Positions 53,190 through 62,198 of a stretch of DNA of 64,000 bases are shown here, piece after piece. The stretch lies in NCBI GenBank assembly GCA_002013415.1, contig MAEX01000016.1:1-64000 (forward strand), written 5' to 3'. The notes under the pieces are model-generated. The model was not told where the DNA came from, made no database searches, and was given only the letters and a program-made list of their open reading frames with translations. The position numbers were made by a program, and so were the translations under genes. This stretch comes from Mycobacterium sp. D16Q14 (lineage in GTDB: Bacteria; Actinomycetota; Actinomycetes; Mycobacteriales; Mycobacteriaceae). Positions within the stretch are counted from its first letter, which is position 1, and the number at the start of each line of letters is the position of its first letter.

Positions 53190-53867
53190 ATGACCTCGAT
53201 CACCATCGATGATGACTACTCAGGCCACATCGAGCCGGGCTCCGGCGTGGCTCGTCGCACCGTGGACGGCGCGACCATCATCAAGGCTTCGGTGGGGCCG
53301 ATGGACAACAACGCATACATCGTGACATGCGCGAACACCGGCAAGTCACTGCTGATCGACGCGGCCAACGATGCGGAACGGCTGGCCACCCTGCTGGACG
53401 AGAACGCCCCGAATATCGCGCTCATTGTCACCACGCATCAACACTTCGATCACTGGCAGGCCCTTGAGGCGATCGTGGACAAGACCCAATCCCCGAGTGC
53501 CGCACATGATTTGGATGCCGGACCGCTTCCTGTGCCGCCCACGACGCTGCTGGCGGGGGGCGACAGCTTCGATATCGGTGACCTGCACTTCGACGTGATC
53601 CACCTGCGCGGACACACGCCGGGCTCGGTGGCCCTGGCGTTCACCGCGGGGGGTGTGACGCACCTGTTCACCGGCGATTCACTCTTTCCAGGTGGTGTCG
53701 GAAAGACCTTCAGCCCCGAAGACTTCCATCAGCTGCTCGACGATGTCAGCGAACGACTCTTCGGCACATACGCCGACTCCACGGTCGTATACCCCGGACA
53801 TGGTGACGACACCACGTTGGGCGCCGAGCGCGAATCGCTCGGCGAATGGCGCGAACGAGGCTGGTAA
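53190..53867 (+). CDS. Metallo-beta-lactamase-fold hydrolase (Rv1637c-like)
   Basis: 225 residues. The zinc motif THQHFDHW (HxHxDH), a later histidine in HLRGHTPGS, the aspartate in FTGDSLFPG and the last histidine in VYPGHGDD are all present, as in glyoxalase II-type enzymes. Soluble. The Mtb counterpart is likewise divergent from uvrA. It may be a thioesterase; the substrate is unknown. A leaderless ATG is predicted. Confidence 0.92.
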   Translation: MTSITIDDDYSGHIEPGSGVARRTVDGATIIKASVGPMDNNAYIVTCANTGKSLLIDAANDAERLATLLDENAPNIALIVTTHQHFDHWQALEAIVDKTQSPSAAHDLDAGPLPVPPTTLLAGGDSFDIGDLHFDVIHLRGHTPGSVALAFTAGGVTHLFTGDSLFPGGVGKTFSPEDFHQLLDDVSERLFGTYADSTVVYPGHGDDTTLGAERESLGEWRERGW

Positions 53868-53896
53868 GCCCCGCCCCGTTCGCGCGCGCCGGATCT

Positions 53897-54337
53897 TTAG
53901 GTGGTGTGAACGATCAGCACGTCGCACCGGGAGCGTCGTGCGACATCCGAGGGAACCGAACCCAGCAGCCGTCCGGCGATGGTGTTCAGACCGACATTGC
54001 CGACGACCAGCAGATCAGCCTTGGAATCCACCACCAGATCCAGCAGCGCATCCACCGGCGCTCCCTCGATCGAGCGTTCTTCCACGCTCGTCGCGCCCGC
54101 TGCTGCTGCGCGCTCGCGGGCGGTGCGCAGGATGTCGTAGACGGGCGCCTTGCCGGTGACCTTGTACGCGTCATCCTTGAGTACATCGGCCGAGTGGGGG
54201 TTGTTCTCCGGGAAGTACGCGGTCGCGACGATGAGCTTGGCACCGGCAGCGCCCGCGATGGCTCCAGCGCGGTCGACCGCCCGGTACGACGAATCCGATC
54301 CGTCGGTACCGACAACGACAGTGCTGTATGCACTCAT
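53897..54337 (-). CDS. Universal stress protein (Rv1636-like)
   Basis: 146 residues of a single USP domain. The nucleotide motif G-2x-G-9x-G-S is present in VGNVGLNTIAGRLLGS. The Mtb homolog Rv1636 binds cAMP as well as ATP and is abundant. A GGAGG site precedes the ATG. It converges on the metallo-hydrolase gene with a 29-base gap and stands alone. Confidence 0.93.
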   Translation of the reverse strand: MSAYSTVVVGTDGSDSSYRAVDRAGAIAGAAGAKLIVATAYFPENNPHSADVLKDDAYKVTGKAPVYDILRTARERAAAAGATSVEERSIEGAPVDALLDLVVDSKADLLVVGNVGLNTIAGRLLGSVPSDVARRSRCDVLIVHTT

Positions 54338-54521
54338 GAAAGGTCCTCCAGTTCCATTTGACCAGGCCAGATGAGATTAGCCGGGAAGGGCCCCGGCCAT
54401 GCGCCATTTGGCTGATTGTGTCGGGCTATGCCGGTGATTTTCCCTCGCCGGGTGCGCACGCAGGTATGGCCTGCGCCTCAATCCCGCTATGAGGACCATC
54501 ACGCGCCAATACGCCACGCGG

Positions 54522-55979
54522 TCACCCGCCGTTGGAGTAGAGCTTGACGACTTGATAGAGAAATGCCCGTCCGTCGTATAGGGACTTCACCTGGATTCGC
54601 TCATCGAGGCCATGCGCGTGGGTCTCTCCGGGCTGGGCGAAAATGCCACTGAGGCCATACACCGGAGTCTTCCCGAAGTAGATGGCATCGGTTGCTCCGG
54701 TGGACATGCTCGGGACCAGCGGCACACCCGGCCACAGGGATCCGGCGACAGCCTTGATGGGATCGACGATCCGCGGTGTCAGCGGCGGCACACTGGCCAC
54801 GTTGGTGCGGAACGCCTCGGCGGGCTTCACCGTGATCTTGGGGTCATTGACGGCCTTCACGATAGCTCCTTGAACGGCCTCTTGAACCGACCCGGCACCG
54901 CTGCCGGGCAGTATGCGGCAGTTCACATTCGCGGTGGCGCGTTGCGGTAGCGCGTTGTTGGCATGTCCGCCTTCGATTTTCGTGGGGACGCAGGTGGTGC
55001 GCAGCATTGCGTTGTAGAGCGGGTTTCTGGACAGCACAGATGTCGCCGCCGGGTCTTGCGGGTTGGCGACAATCGCCGACATCGCGTGACCTACCTCTCC
55101 CGGTTGCAGCGGGGTCTGTGCAGTGAAGTACGCCCGGGTCACGTCGTTGAGCTGGACGGGGAACGGCACGGCGGCGAGCCGGTCCAGACCGGCCCCGAGT
55201 GCCTGTATCGCGTTGAACGGTCGGGGCTGGCTGCTGTGTCCGCCCTCGTCGGTGACCTCCAGGGTGAAGTCTTGGTAGATCTTCTGGCCCGCCTGGATTT
55301 CCAGCAGGATGGGTTTGTTGTCTTCGTCGAGGTCGCCGCCGGCGCCTTCATTGACGACGAATTCGGCATCGACAAGCTCGGGCCGGTTCTGATGGAGCCA
55401 CTCGGCGCCGTTGACCTGCCCGCCACCTTCTTCGCCGCAGGTGAGCGCCACGCGAATCGGGCGTTTCGGCACGAAGTTCTCTGCGCGGTACCGGATGAGG
55501 CTGTCCACGAAGATCGCGGCCATCGCCTTGTCGTCCTCGGCACCGCGGGCATAGAAGTATCCGCTCTCCTCGACGAGGGTGAACGGATCACGCTTCCAGT
55601 CCTCACGTTTGGCTTCGACAACATCGATATGCGCCAGCAACAGAATGGGTTTGGCACCCGCATCGGACCCGGCAAGCGTCGCGACAAGTCCGCCGTCCTT
55701 GGGGTGATCGGGCGGGCTGAACAGCACCAGGTCCTTGTCGGTGTATCCGGCGGACTTGAGACGATCGGCCATCTTCTGTGCGGCCTCGGTGCAACTCCCC
55801 TGCGATGCGGTCGTATTGGTCTCGATCAACTCCCGGTACAGATCGCGAAACGCGCCGCGATCGTCAGTGGTGGAGGGGTTGCTACTTGCCGGCGAGCTCT
55901 GATTCTGCGGCGTGCCGCAGGAGGCAATGGTGAGCACGGCGGCCGTCAGGGCGAGAATCCGATGCATGGTTTCGTTCAT
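54522..55979 (-). CDS. M20-family peptidase, predicted lipoprotein
   Basis: 485 residues. A short signal with lipobox IASC (cysteine about residue 21) predicts an exported lipoprotein, then a Ser/Pro/Thr-rich linker. Zinc ligands are visible in LLAHIDVVEAKREDW, GAEDDKAMAA and TCGEEGGGQ, so the two-metal site seems complete. It probably cleaves peptides or acyl-amino acids outside the membrane. ATG at 55979 or, four codons in, at 55967. It follows the MFS gene by 13 bases. Confidence 0.9.
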   Translation of the reverse strand: MNETMHRILALTAAVLTIASCGTPQNQSSPASSNPSTTDDRGAFRDLYRELIETNTTASQGSCTEAAQKMADRLKSAGYTDKDLVLFSPPDHPKDGGLVATLAGSDAGAKPILLLAHIDVVEAKREDWKRDPFTLVEESGYFYARGAEDDKAMAAIFVDSLIRYRAENFVPKRPIRVALTCGEEGGGQVNGAEWLHQNRPELVDAEFVVNEGAGGDLDEDNKPILLEIQAGQKIYQDFTLEVTDEGGHSSQPRPFNAIQALGAGLDRLAAVPFPVQLNDVTRAYFTAQTPLQPGEVGHAMSAIVANPQDPAATSVLSRNPLYNAMLRTTCVPTKIEGGHANNALPQRATANVNCRILPGSGAGSVQEAVQGAIVKAVNDPKITVKPAEAFRTNVASVPPLTPRIVDPIKAVAGSLWPGVPLVPSMSTGATDAIYFGKTPVYGLSGIFAQPGETHAHGLDERIQVKSLYDGRAFLYQVVKLYSNGG

Positions 55980-55992
55980 ACACCCGTAACGC

Positions 55993-57441
55993 CTACGAAG
56001 GAGCCCGAACCGTGCCTTCCGCTCGCCTATCCGTCACGTCAGCTGTCCCGCCGGGACCGGGTCCTGCGCGAAACACCCTGGAGGACACCACAACACCCGA
56101 GAGCACCGTCGCGGCGAAACCCAGGAACAGCAGGTGCGCACCGCGCGTGGCCGATCCACCGAGATTGACCAGCACTCCGGCCAGCCCGGCACCGAAGGCT
56201 CCGGCGATCAGCTGCACGGTGCTGATGGCGGCTGCGGCCGCACCACTTTCGGTCGGATCGGACGACACTGACATCGCCGCGGACGCCAGGTGTGGCCAGG
56301 CCATGCCGATACCGGCACCGGTCACCGCGAAACCGATCGCCCACAGGGCGATCTCCAGAACGCTGGCGCCATCACACTGGAGCACACCGGCCAGGACCAG
56401 CCCTGCGGCAACCACAAGGGGAGCGACCGTCACCACACGTGCGACGGTCCTTGGCGTGGCCGATGCGCTGATCATCTCGCCGACGGTCCACCCGAATGCC
56501 AAGGTGGCCCCGAGGAATCCGGCGGCAACCGGGACCAGGTGTCCGAGGCGCTGACCAAAGAACGGAATGTACGTCTCGACCATCGAGGCCACCGCCAGCA
56601 CTGCGATGGTCAGGTAGATCCACTTCAGCGGGTTGCGTGCGAAGACCGCCTTGGGGAGTACCCATACCGTAGAGCGGCGATCGAGTGTGACGAACAGGAC
56701 CACCAGTGCCGCCGCGCCGGCGATCAGCCCCACCATGGCCGGCAGCGACGATTGAAGCCCGGCCACGGCCACCAGGCTGGCAGCTGTCGTGAGCACCAGC
56801 AGGGACCGCACCGGAACGCTATGCCGGCCAGCCTCGGTGTTCGCACTCTCCGGTCGCGTCAGCACATAGGGCACCATGGCGGCGATGCAGAGGGTGATCA
56901 CCGTCAACGACGCGAACGCCCACCGCCACAACCCGAATTGGGCGAACAGCCCACCGGCCGCGGGGCCCACAAAGGTACCCACCCCCCACATTGCCGACGT
57001 GAGCGCTGAGGCGTGTGTCCATAGCCGCTGTGGCAGTGCAAGATTAATGACGGCATAGGCGAGTCCGGCCAGCAGTCCGCCCGCCGCACCCTGGACCGCG
57101 CGTCCGGCGAGCATGACGTGCATTTCCGGAGCCACCGCACATACGACGGTGCCCGCGGCGAACGCGCTGAACGCGAGTAGATAGGCGCCGCGTGGACCGG
57201 CCCAGCCAAGAAGGGGGCTCACCACCGTGGCGGCACTCACCGAAGCGATCAGATACAGCGTTGTCACCCACGCGTAGAAACGTTCCCCACCGATATCGGC
57301 AACGGCGCTCGGCAACAGGCTGGTGGTGAGGTACACATTGGTCGCGTACAGCGCCACTCCACCGGCGAGCACCGTAACGATGCCGAGTTGCCGCCCGCAC
57401 AACAGATCCCGCCAGCTGCCGGTCGCCACGTCGTGAGTCAT
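55993..57441 (-). CDS. MFS exporter (Rv1634-like), SoxR-linked
   Basis: 482 residues with about 12-14 hydrophobic segments, an early motif GWAGPRGAYLLAFSAF and GRAVQGAAGGLLAGLAYA typical of drug:H+ antiporters. The Mtb counterpart Rv1634 has been described as a drug-efflux protein. It is divergent from soxR and its promoter contains a SoxR-type dyad, so it is probably induced by redox-cycling compounds. The ATG coincides with the start expected from the TAGCGT box. Confidence 0.9.
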   Translation of the reverse strand: MTHDVATGSWRDLLCGRQLGIVTVLAGGVALYATNVYLTTSLLPSAVADIGGERFYAWVTTLYLIASVSAATVVSPLLGWAGPRGAYLLAFSAFAAGTVVCAVAPEMHVMLAGRAVQGAAGGLLAGLAYAVINLALPQRLWTHASALTSAMWGVGTFVGPAAGGLFAQFGLWRWAFASLTVITLCIAAMVPYVLTRPESANTEAGRHSVPVRSLLVLTTAASLVAVAGLQSSLPAMVGLIAGAAALVVLFVTLDRRSTVWVLPKAVFARNPLKWIYLTIAVLAVASMVETYIPFFGQRLGHLVPVAAGFLGATLAFGWTVGEMISASATPRTVARVVTVAPLVVAAGLVLAGVLQCDGASVLEIALWAIGFAVTGAGIGMAWPHLASAAMSVSSDPTESGAAAAAISTVQLIAGAFGAGLAGVLVNLGGSATRGAHLLFLGFAATVLSGVVVSSRVFRAGPGPGGTADVTDRRAEGTVRAPS

Positions 57442-57447
57442 GCCGAC

Positions 57448-57478
57448 ACGCTATGAGCTAAAGTGCACTTGAGATCAA
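57448..57478 (-). promoter_or_regulatory. SoxR-type promoter of the MFS gene: TTGATC, 19-bp spacer, TAGCGT
   Basis: On the minus strand -35 TTGATC (57473-57478) and -10 TAGCGT (57448-57453) are separated by 19 bases, the over-long spacer that MerR-family activators need. The dyad CTAAAGTG/CACTTGAG (57458-57473, one mismatch) sits inside the spacer and resembles the SoxR consensus CTCAAGT..ACTTGAG. The last T of the -10 is 7 bases before the ATG. Confidence 0.8.
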
Positions 57479-57487
57479 GGAGGCCTG

Positions 57488-57940
57488 ATGAAGGACAAGG
57501 CCGAGCTGTTGCCGATCGGAGAGGTGGCCAGGCGTTCCGGAATCGCGGTATCCGCGGTGCGGTACTACGCCGACATCGGCCTGATCCCCGCCGAGCGCAC
57601 GTCCGGCAATGCACGGGTGTTCCGGCGCCATGCGTTGCGCCGCATCTCTCTGATCCGGGTCGCCACAGGATTCGGCATCCCGTTATCGGAGGTCGCCGAG
57701 GTGCTGTCGAGCCTCCCGGATGACCGGGCACCGAGTACGCGTGACTGGCAACGAATCTCGCGCCAGTGGCATTCACATCTGGAAGAGCGCAAGAACGCCA
57801 TCGCAGATATGCAGGAGAAGCTCACCGGGTGCATCGGCTGCGGGTGCCTGTCGATGACGAAGTGCACACTGTTCAATCCCGCCGACGTACTTGCCGAGGA
57901 CGGGTCGACCGGTGCACTCCTGCTCGCCGAGCCGGGCTGA
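57488..57940 (+). CDS. soxR: Redox-sensing transcriptional activator SoxR
   Basis: 150 residues of the MerR family: winged helix LPIGEVARRSGIAVSAVRYY (8-27), a dimer helix (about 85-115) and the [2Fe-2S] cluster motif CIGCGCLSMTKC (CX2CXCX5C, about 114-125). AAGGAGG lies 4 bases before the ATG. Oxidation of the cluster should untwist the promoter of the divergent MFS gene. It ends directly against the uvrB stop. Confidence 0.96.
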   Translation: MKDKAELLPIGEVARRSGIAVSAVRYYADIGLIPAERTSGNARVFRRHALRRISLIRVATGFGIPLSEVAEVLSSLPDDRAPSTRDWQRISRQWHSHLEERKNAIADMQEKLTGCIGCGCLSMTKCTLFNPADVLAEDGSTGALLLAEPG

Positions 57941-60100
57941 TTACTTGAGGCCCGCGGCGTCCATACCGCGTAATTCCTTCTTCAGATCCGCGATTTCGTC
58001 ACGGAAGCGCGCCGCGAGCTCGAACTGCAGATCGCGCGCCGCCGCCATCATCTGCTCGGTCATGTCCTTGATCAGGTCGGCCAGCTGCGCGCGCGGCATG
58101 CTCTTGGTATCACGGCCTTCGAATACCCCGGCACTCACCGCGCGACCCGGCTCGCCCTGTGCCCGCCTACCGCGACTGGAGTTGCGGCCGGATCCACCCA
58201 CCGCCACTTCCTCGGTGTCCTCGGCTTCGCGGTATACCTGGTCGAGAATGTCAGCGATCTTCTTGCGCAATGGCTGTGGGTCTATCCCGTTCGCCTCGTT
58301 GTAGGCGACCTGCTTGGCACGCCGCCGATCGGTCTCGTCGATGGCCTCTTTCATCGAGTCCGTCATGGTGTCGGCGTACATGTGCACCTCGCCGGAGACG
58401 TTGCGCGCGGCGCGACCGATGGTCTGAATCAGACTCCTACTGGACCGCAGAAATCCCTCCTTATCGGCGTCGAGAATGGCGACCAACGACACCTCGGGTA
58501 GGTCCAGACCCTCCCGAAGGAGGTTGATACCGACGAGGACGTCGTACTCGCCGAGCCGGAGCTGACGCAGCAACTCCACCCGCCGCAGGGTGTCGACCTC
58601 CGAATGCAGGTAACGCACCCGAATACCCATCTCCAACAGATAGTCGGTGAGGTCCTCGGCCATCTTCTTCGTCAGCGTCGTCACCAGCACGCGCTCATCG
58701 GCCTCGGTGCGTTGACGAATCGAGGCGATGAGATCGTCGATCTGCCCCTTGGTGGGTTTGACGACCACCTTCGGATCCACCAGTCCGGTGGGCCGGATCA
58801 CCTGCTCCACGAACTCGCCGCCGGCGGCGCTGCGCTCGTAGTTCCCGGGCGTCGCTGACAGATACACGGTCTGCCCAATTCGCTGGGAGAACTCCTCCCA
58901 GGTGAGGGGACGGTTGTCCACCGCCGACGGCAATCGGAAGCCGAAGTCCACCAGGTTCCGTTTACGCGACATGTCGCCCTCGTACATGGCGCCGATCTGC
59001 GGAACCGTCACATGCGACTCGTCGATGACGAGCAGAAAGTCGTCCGGGAAGTAGTCCAGCAGCGTGGCGGGTGGCGTACCGGCGCCGCGCCCGTCGATAT
59101 GCCGCGAGTAGTTCTCGATACCCGAGCAGAAGCCAACATTGCGCATCATCTCGATGTCGTAGTTGGTGCGCATCCGCAGTCGCTGGGCCTCCAGCAGCTT
59201 GCCCTGGCCTTCCAGCTCGGATAAGCGCTCCTCGAGCTCCTGCTCAACACCAACGAGCGCCTTCTCCATCCGGTCCGGCCCCGCCACATAATGTGTGGCC
59301 GGAAAGATCCGTAACGAATCAGTTTGACGCACAACGTCTCCGGTAAGTGGATGCAGATAGTAGAGCGCCTCCACCTCGTCACCGAAGAACTCGATACGGA
59401 CCGCCAGCTCCTCATACGAGGGAATGATCTCGACGGTGTCGCCGCGGACCCGGAAGGTGCCCCGAGTGAATGCCACGTCATTGCGGTTGTACTGCATGTC
59501 GACCAGTAACCGCAGCAGCGCGTCCCGGGGCACTTCGAGCCCGACATCCAATTGCACGGAGCGATCCAAATAGGACTGCGGGGTGCCCAGACCGTAGATG
59601 CACGAGACCGATGCCACCACCACCACGTCGCGCCGGGACAGCAGGTTGGACGTCGCGGAGTGCCGCAAGCGCTCCACATCGTCGTTGATGGAGCTGTCCT
59701 TCTCGATATAGGTGTCGGTCTGAGCGATATACGCTTCCGGCTGGTAGTAGTCGTAGTACGACACGAAGTACTCGACAGCATTGTGCGGCAGCATCTCCCG
59801 GAGCTCGTTGGCGAGCTGCGCGGCGAGAGTCTTGTTCGGCGCCATGACGAGCGTCGGCCGTTGCAACCGCTCGATGAGCCAGGCCGTGGTCGCCGACTTA
59901 CCGGTACCCGTGGCACCGAGCAGCACCACATCCTTCTCCCCCGCCCGAACTCTGCGTTCGAGCTCGGCGATGGCACCGGGTTGGTCACCCGCGGGCTCAT
60001 ACTCACTGACGACCTCGAATCGCGCATCGGCACGCAGGATGTCCGTGACTGGGCGGTACTCGGAATGCGCAACGATGGGGTGTTCTGTTGCGAAAGCCAT
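57941..60100 (-). CDS. uvrB: Excinuclease ABC subunit B
   Basis: 719 residues from the ATG at 60100. Walker A GATGTGKS, the beta-hairpin region with YYDYYQPEAY, DEAD-type VIDESHVT, helicase motif VI QTIGRAARN and the C-terminal UVR motif (LQFELAARFRDEIADLKKEL) for UvrC binding. The longer frame upstream is antisense to the DUF402 gene. A damage-type promoter precedes it. Confidence 0.98.
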   Translation of the reverse strand: MAFATEHPIVAHSEYRPVTDILRADARFEVVSEYEPAGDQPGAIAELERRVRAGEKDVVLLGATGTGKSATTAWLIERLQRPTLVMAPNKTLAAQLANELREMLPHNAVEYFVSYYDYYQPEAYIAQTDTYIEKDSSINDDVERLRHSATSNLLSRRDVVVVASVSCIYGLGTPQSYLDRSVQLDVGLEVPRDALLRLLVDMQYNRNDVAFTRGTFRVRGDTVEIIPSYEELAVRIEFFGDEVEALYYLHPLTGDVVRQTDSLRIFPATHYVAGPDRMEKALVGVEQELEERLSELEGQGKLLEAQRLRMRTNYDIEMMRNVGFCSGIENYSRHIDGRGAGTPPATLLDYFPDDFLLVIDESHVTVPQIGAMYEGDMSRKRNLVDFGFRLPSAVDNRPLTWEEFSQRIGQTVYLSATPGNYERSAAGGEFVEQVIRPTGLVDPKVVVKPTKGQIDDLIASIRQRTEADERVLVTTLTKKMAEDLTDYLLEMGIRVRYLHSEVDTLRRVELLRQLRLGEYDVLVGINLLREGLDLPEVSLVAILDADKEGFLRSSRSLIQTIGRAARNVSGEVHMYADTMTDSMKEAIDETDRRRAKQVAYNEANGIDPQPLRKKIADILDQVYREAEDTEEVAVGGSGRNSSRGRRAQGEPGRAVSAGVFEGRDTKSMPRAQLADLIKDMTEQMMAAARDLQFELAARFRDEIADLKKELRGMDAAGLK

Positions 60101-60106
60101 GAACCC

Positions 60107-60129
60107 AGAGTAAGCCGAGGGTCCGACAT
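60107..60129 (-). promoter_or_regulatory. uvrB: PafBC/RecA-NDp-like promoter of uvrB
   Basis: On the minus strand ATGTCGGAC, an 8-base spacer, then TACTCT. Six of nine bases of TTGTCGGTG (TGTCGG) match, with correct spacing to a TANNNT -10. The start would be at about 60100, on or next to the ATG, so uvrB may be leaderless. Confidence 0.65.
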
Positions 60130-60169
60130 CCCTTCTACTACCAGTGCGGAAGGCAGGGAGGAAACCAGC

Positions 60170-60694
60170 GTGCACCCGCCCAAACGCGAGGTCTTCGACC
60201 TCGATGCGATGACGAACACCGACCCCAAGGGAATCGTGCGGTCTGTGGACGAGTACCGGATAGAGCCCTGGGGACTCTTCATGGCTCGCCCGACGCCCGG
60301 GCGGGCGCAGTTTCACTATCTGGAATCCTGGCTGCTCCCGACGCTGGGACTGCGTGCGAACATCTTCCACTTCAATCCGGGCTACGAGCGCGATCAGGAT
60401 TTCTACCTTGATGTCGGCGACTTCGTCCCCGGGCCGTCACAATGGGTGGCCGTCGACCACTATCTTGACCTCGTGGTGCGCTGCGAACGTGAAACCGAAT
60501 TAACGGATGTAGACGAGTTGCTCGAGGCTCATAAGGCAGGATTGTTATCCACTGCCACAACAGAACTCGCCGTCCGCCGGGCGGCCACGACCATCAGCCA
60601 CCTCGCCAGGCACGGGCATGACTTGAACGCCTGGCTCGCCGCGGCCGGAATGCCGTTGACCTGGCGCGACCCGAACGGAGACGCTCATGCCTGA
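60170..60694 (+). CDS. DUF402 protein (Rv1632c-like)
   Basis: 174 residues, GTG start with AGGGAGG 9 bases upstream. The conserved core has MTNTDPKGIVRSVDEYR, WGLFMARPTPGRAQFHYLES and the DUF402 metal-site region DQDFYLDVGDF, VDHYLDLVVR. DUF402 proteins include nucleotide diphosphatases; activity here is unknown. Its end overlaps the oxidoreductase start by 8 bases. Confidence 0.85.
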   Translation: MHPPKREVFDLDAMTNTDPKGIVRSVDEYRIEPWGLFMARPTPGRAQFHYLESWLLPTLGLRANIFHFNPGYERDQDFYLDVGDFVPGPSQWVAVDHYLDLVVRCERETELTDVDELLEAHKAGLLSTATTELAVRRAATTISHLARHGHDLNAWLAAAGMPLTWRDPNGDAHA

Positions 60695-61685
60695 AGCCAT
60701 TCGCTGGGGAATCATCGGACCGGGCCGTATCGCGGAAAGTGTGGCCCGCGACTTCCCGCTCACACCGGGAGCCGAGCTGGTGGCCGTTGCCTCCCGGTCG
60801 GTGCAGCGTGCCCGGGACTTTGCGGAGACGCACCGAATTCCACGTGCCTTCGGCTCCTATCGGGGACTGCTCTCCGACCCCGATATCGACGCTGTGTACA
60901 TCGCCACCCCACACCCCCAGCATCGGCAGGCCGCCATCGCGGCGCTCACCGCAGGCAAAGCGATCCTGGTCGAGAAGACCTTCACCGCGACGGTGTCCGG
61001 AGCGCAAGAGATCATCGATATCGCAAGGGCCCGTGGCGTTTTTGCGATGGAGGCGATGTGGACACGGTTTCAGCCGGCGATCGTCGCGGCCAAGAAACTT
61101 CTCGATGATGGGGCCATCGGCGAGGTCCGTCAGGTGCAGGCGGACCTCGGGGTCGACCGCCCGTTTGATCCCGACGACCGGTTGTTCAATCCCGCGCTGG
61201 GTGGCGGAGCACTACTGGACCTTGGTGTTTACGTGGTCTCGCTCGCCCAATACTTCCTCGGCGATCCAGCGGCCGTGGTGGCACACGGTTCGCTGTTTCC
61301 CACCGGGGTGGACGCCGAGGCCGGCCTGTTGCTGCGCTACGACGACGGACGCACCGCGACGTTGCTGTGCTCACTGCTGCATCACACGCCTGGCCAAGCG
61401 CGCATCTTCGGCACCGAAGGCTGGATAGATATCCTTCCCCGTTTCCATCACCCACGCGAGATCGTGCTGCACCGCAAGGGATCTGATCCCGAACCAATCG
61501 TGAAACCGCCGGTTGGCGGCGGTTACAGTCACGAGCTCGAAGAGGTCACCGGGTGCCTGCTCGACGGCAGAGCGCAGAGCACGGTGATGCCCCTCGCCGA
61601 TACGTTGGCCGTGCAGCGGATCCTGAACACGGCCTGCGAGCAACTTGGCGTGCGCCACACCGAAGACCCTGCTGACCTGGAGTGA
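60687..61685 (+). CDS. Gfo/Idh/MocA-family oxidoreductase
   Basis: 332 residues. N-terminal Rossmann fold with GIIGPGRIAESVARDF (7-22), the catalytic lysine in LVEKTFTA and the second domain from about 125 with GGGALLDLGVY. It is closest in style to dihydrodiol dehydrogenases. The ATG overlaps the DUF402 stop (8 bases), so translation is coupled. Confidence 0.92.
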   Translation: MPEAIRWGIIGPGRIAESVARDFPLTPGAELVAVASRSVQRARDFAETHRIPRAFGSYRGLLSDPDIDAVYIATPHPQHRQAAIAALTAGKAILVEKTFTATVSGAQEIIDIARARGVFAMEAMWTRFQPAIVAAKKLLDDGAIGEVRQVQADLGVDRPFDPDDRLFNPALGGGALLDLGVYVVSLAQYFLGDPAAVVAHGSLFPTGVDAEAGLLLRYDDGRTATLLCSLLHHTPGQARIFGTEGWIDILPRFHHPREIVLHRKGSDPEPIVKPPVGGGYSHELEEVTGCLLDGRAQSTVMPLADTLAVQRILNTACEQLGVRHTEDPADLE

Positions 61686-61714
61686 TCGCGTTGCCGCCGC
61701 TTCTTGAGCGCCGC

Positions 61715-61720
61715 TAAGAT
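61715..61720 (+). promoter_or_regulatory. -10 box TAAGAT of a leaderless promoter
   Basis: TAAGAT ends exactly 7 bases before the A of the ATG at 61727; no ribosome-binding site lies between. Confidence 0.6.
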
Positions 61721-61726
61721 AGCGGT

Positions 61727-62137
61727 ATGCGTCCCCTCCTCCGAGGGCTGGGCGCTGCCGGGGCAGCGGCGGTCACGCTCGCGCTTCCGGCAGTACCGGC
61801 CTCCGCAGCCGAGCTGCACAACATCAGCTACATCGCTCGTGTCGATGGCCTCGGCCGCGGTATCTCCGTGACATTCAAGACCGATCCAGTGGACCGGCGG
61901 ACCGAGCAGCCCCGTCTGGGGCCAGGCGAGTCCTGGGAGGTGAACCTGGTGATGGAGGATCCCGCGCAGGCCGGGATGACCGTTCGGGTGCTGCCTCCCT
62001 ATGGCGTCGGGTTGCACTGTGAGGTGCAGGTCGACGATGTCGTGGTCGACTCCCAGGACCTGACGGTTCCCCCCGCTCTCGGGATCTTCAACGGGCCCGT
62101 CAACGACTCTGTCACCTGCGGTCACTTCAATGCGTAA
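61727..62137 (+). CDS. Secreted beta-rich protein of unknown function
   Basis: 136 residues. Signal peptide about 1-27 (cut after ASA). The mature part starts with LHNISYIARVDGLGRGISVTF and has two cysteines (GLHCEV and VTCGHF) likely to pair. Composition suggests a small beta-sandwich. Family not recognised, though similar short secreted proteins are common in mycobacteria. A leaderless ATG is predicted. Confidence 0.78.
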   Translation: MRPLLRGLGAAGAAAVTLALPAVPASAAELHNISYIARVDGLGRGISVTFKTDPVDRRTEQPRLGPGESWEVNLVMEDPAQAGMTVRVLPPYGVGLHCEVQVDDVVVDSQDLTVPPALGIFNGPVNDSVTCGHFNA

Positions 62138-62186
62138 CCAGAGTCAAATTAGTCACTTTCGCACCCCGGACCTGCATGAAAACCGC

Positions 62187-62192
62187 TACAAT
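62187..62192 (+). promoter_or_regulatory. -10 box TACAAT of a leaderless promoter
   Basis: TACAAT ends exactly 7 bases before the A of the ATG at 62199, and picks this start over an upstream in-frame ATG at 62130. Confidence 0.6.
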
Positions 62193-62198
62193 GGCGCC

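Noticed and set aside
53036..53206. LexA box at uvrA
   Set aside because: No palindrome of the TCGAAC-N4-GTTCGA type in the intergenic region; the damage motif present is the PafBC type.
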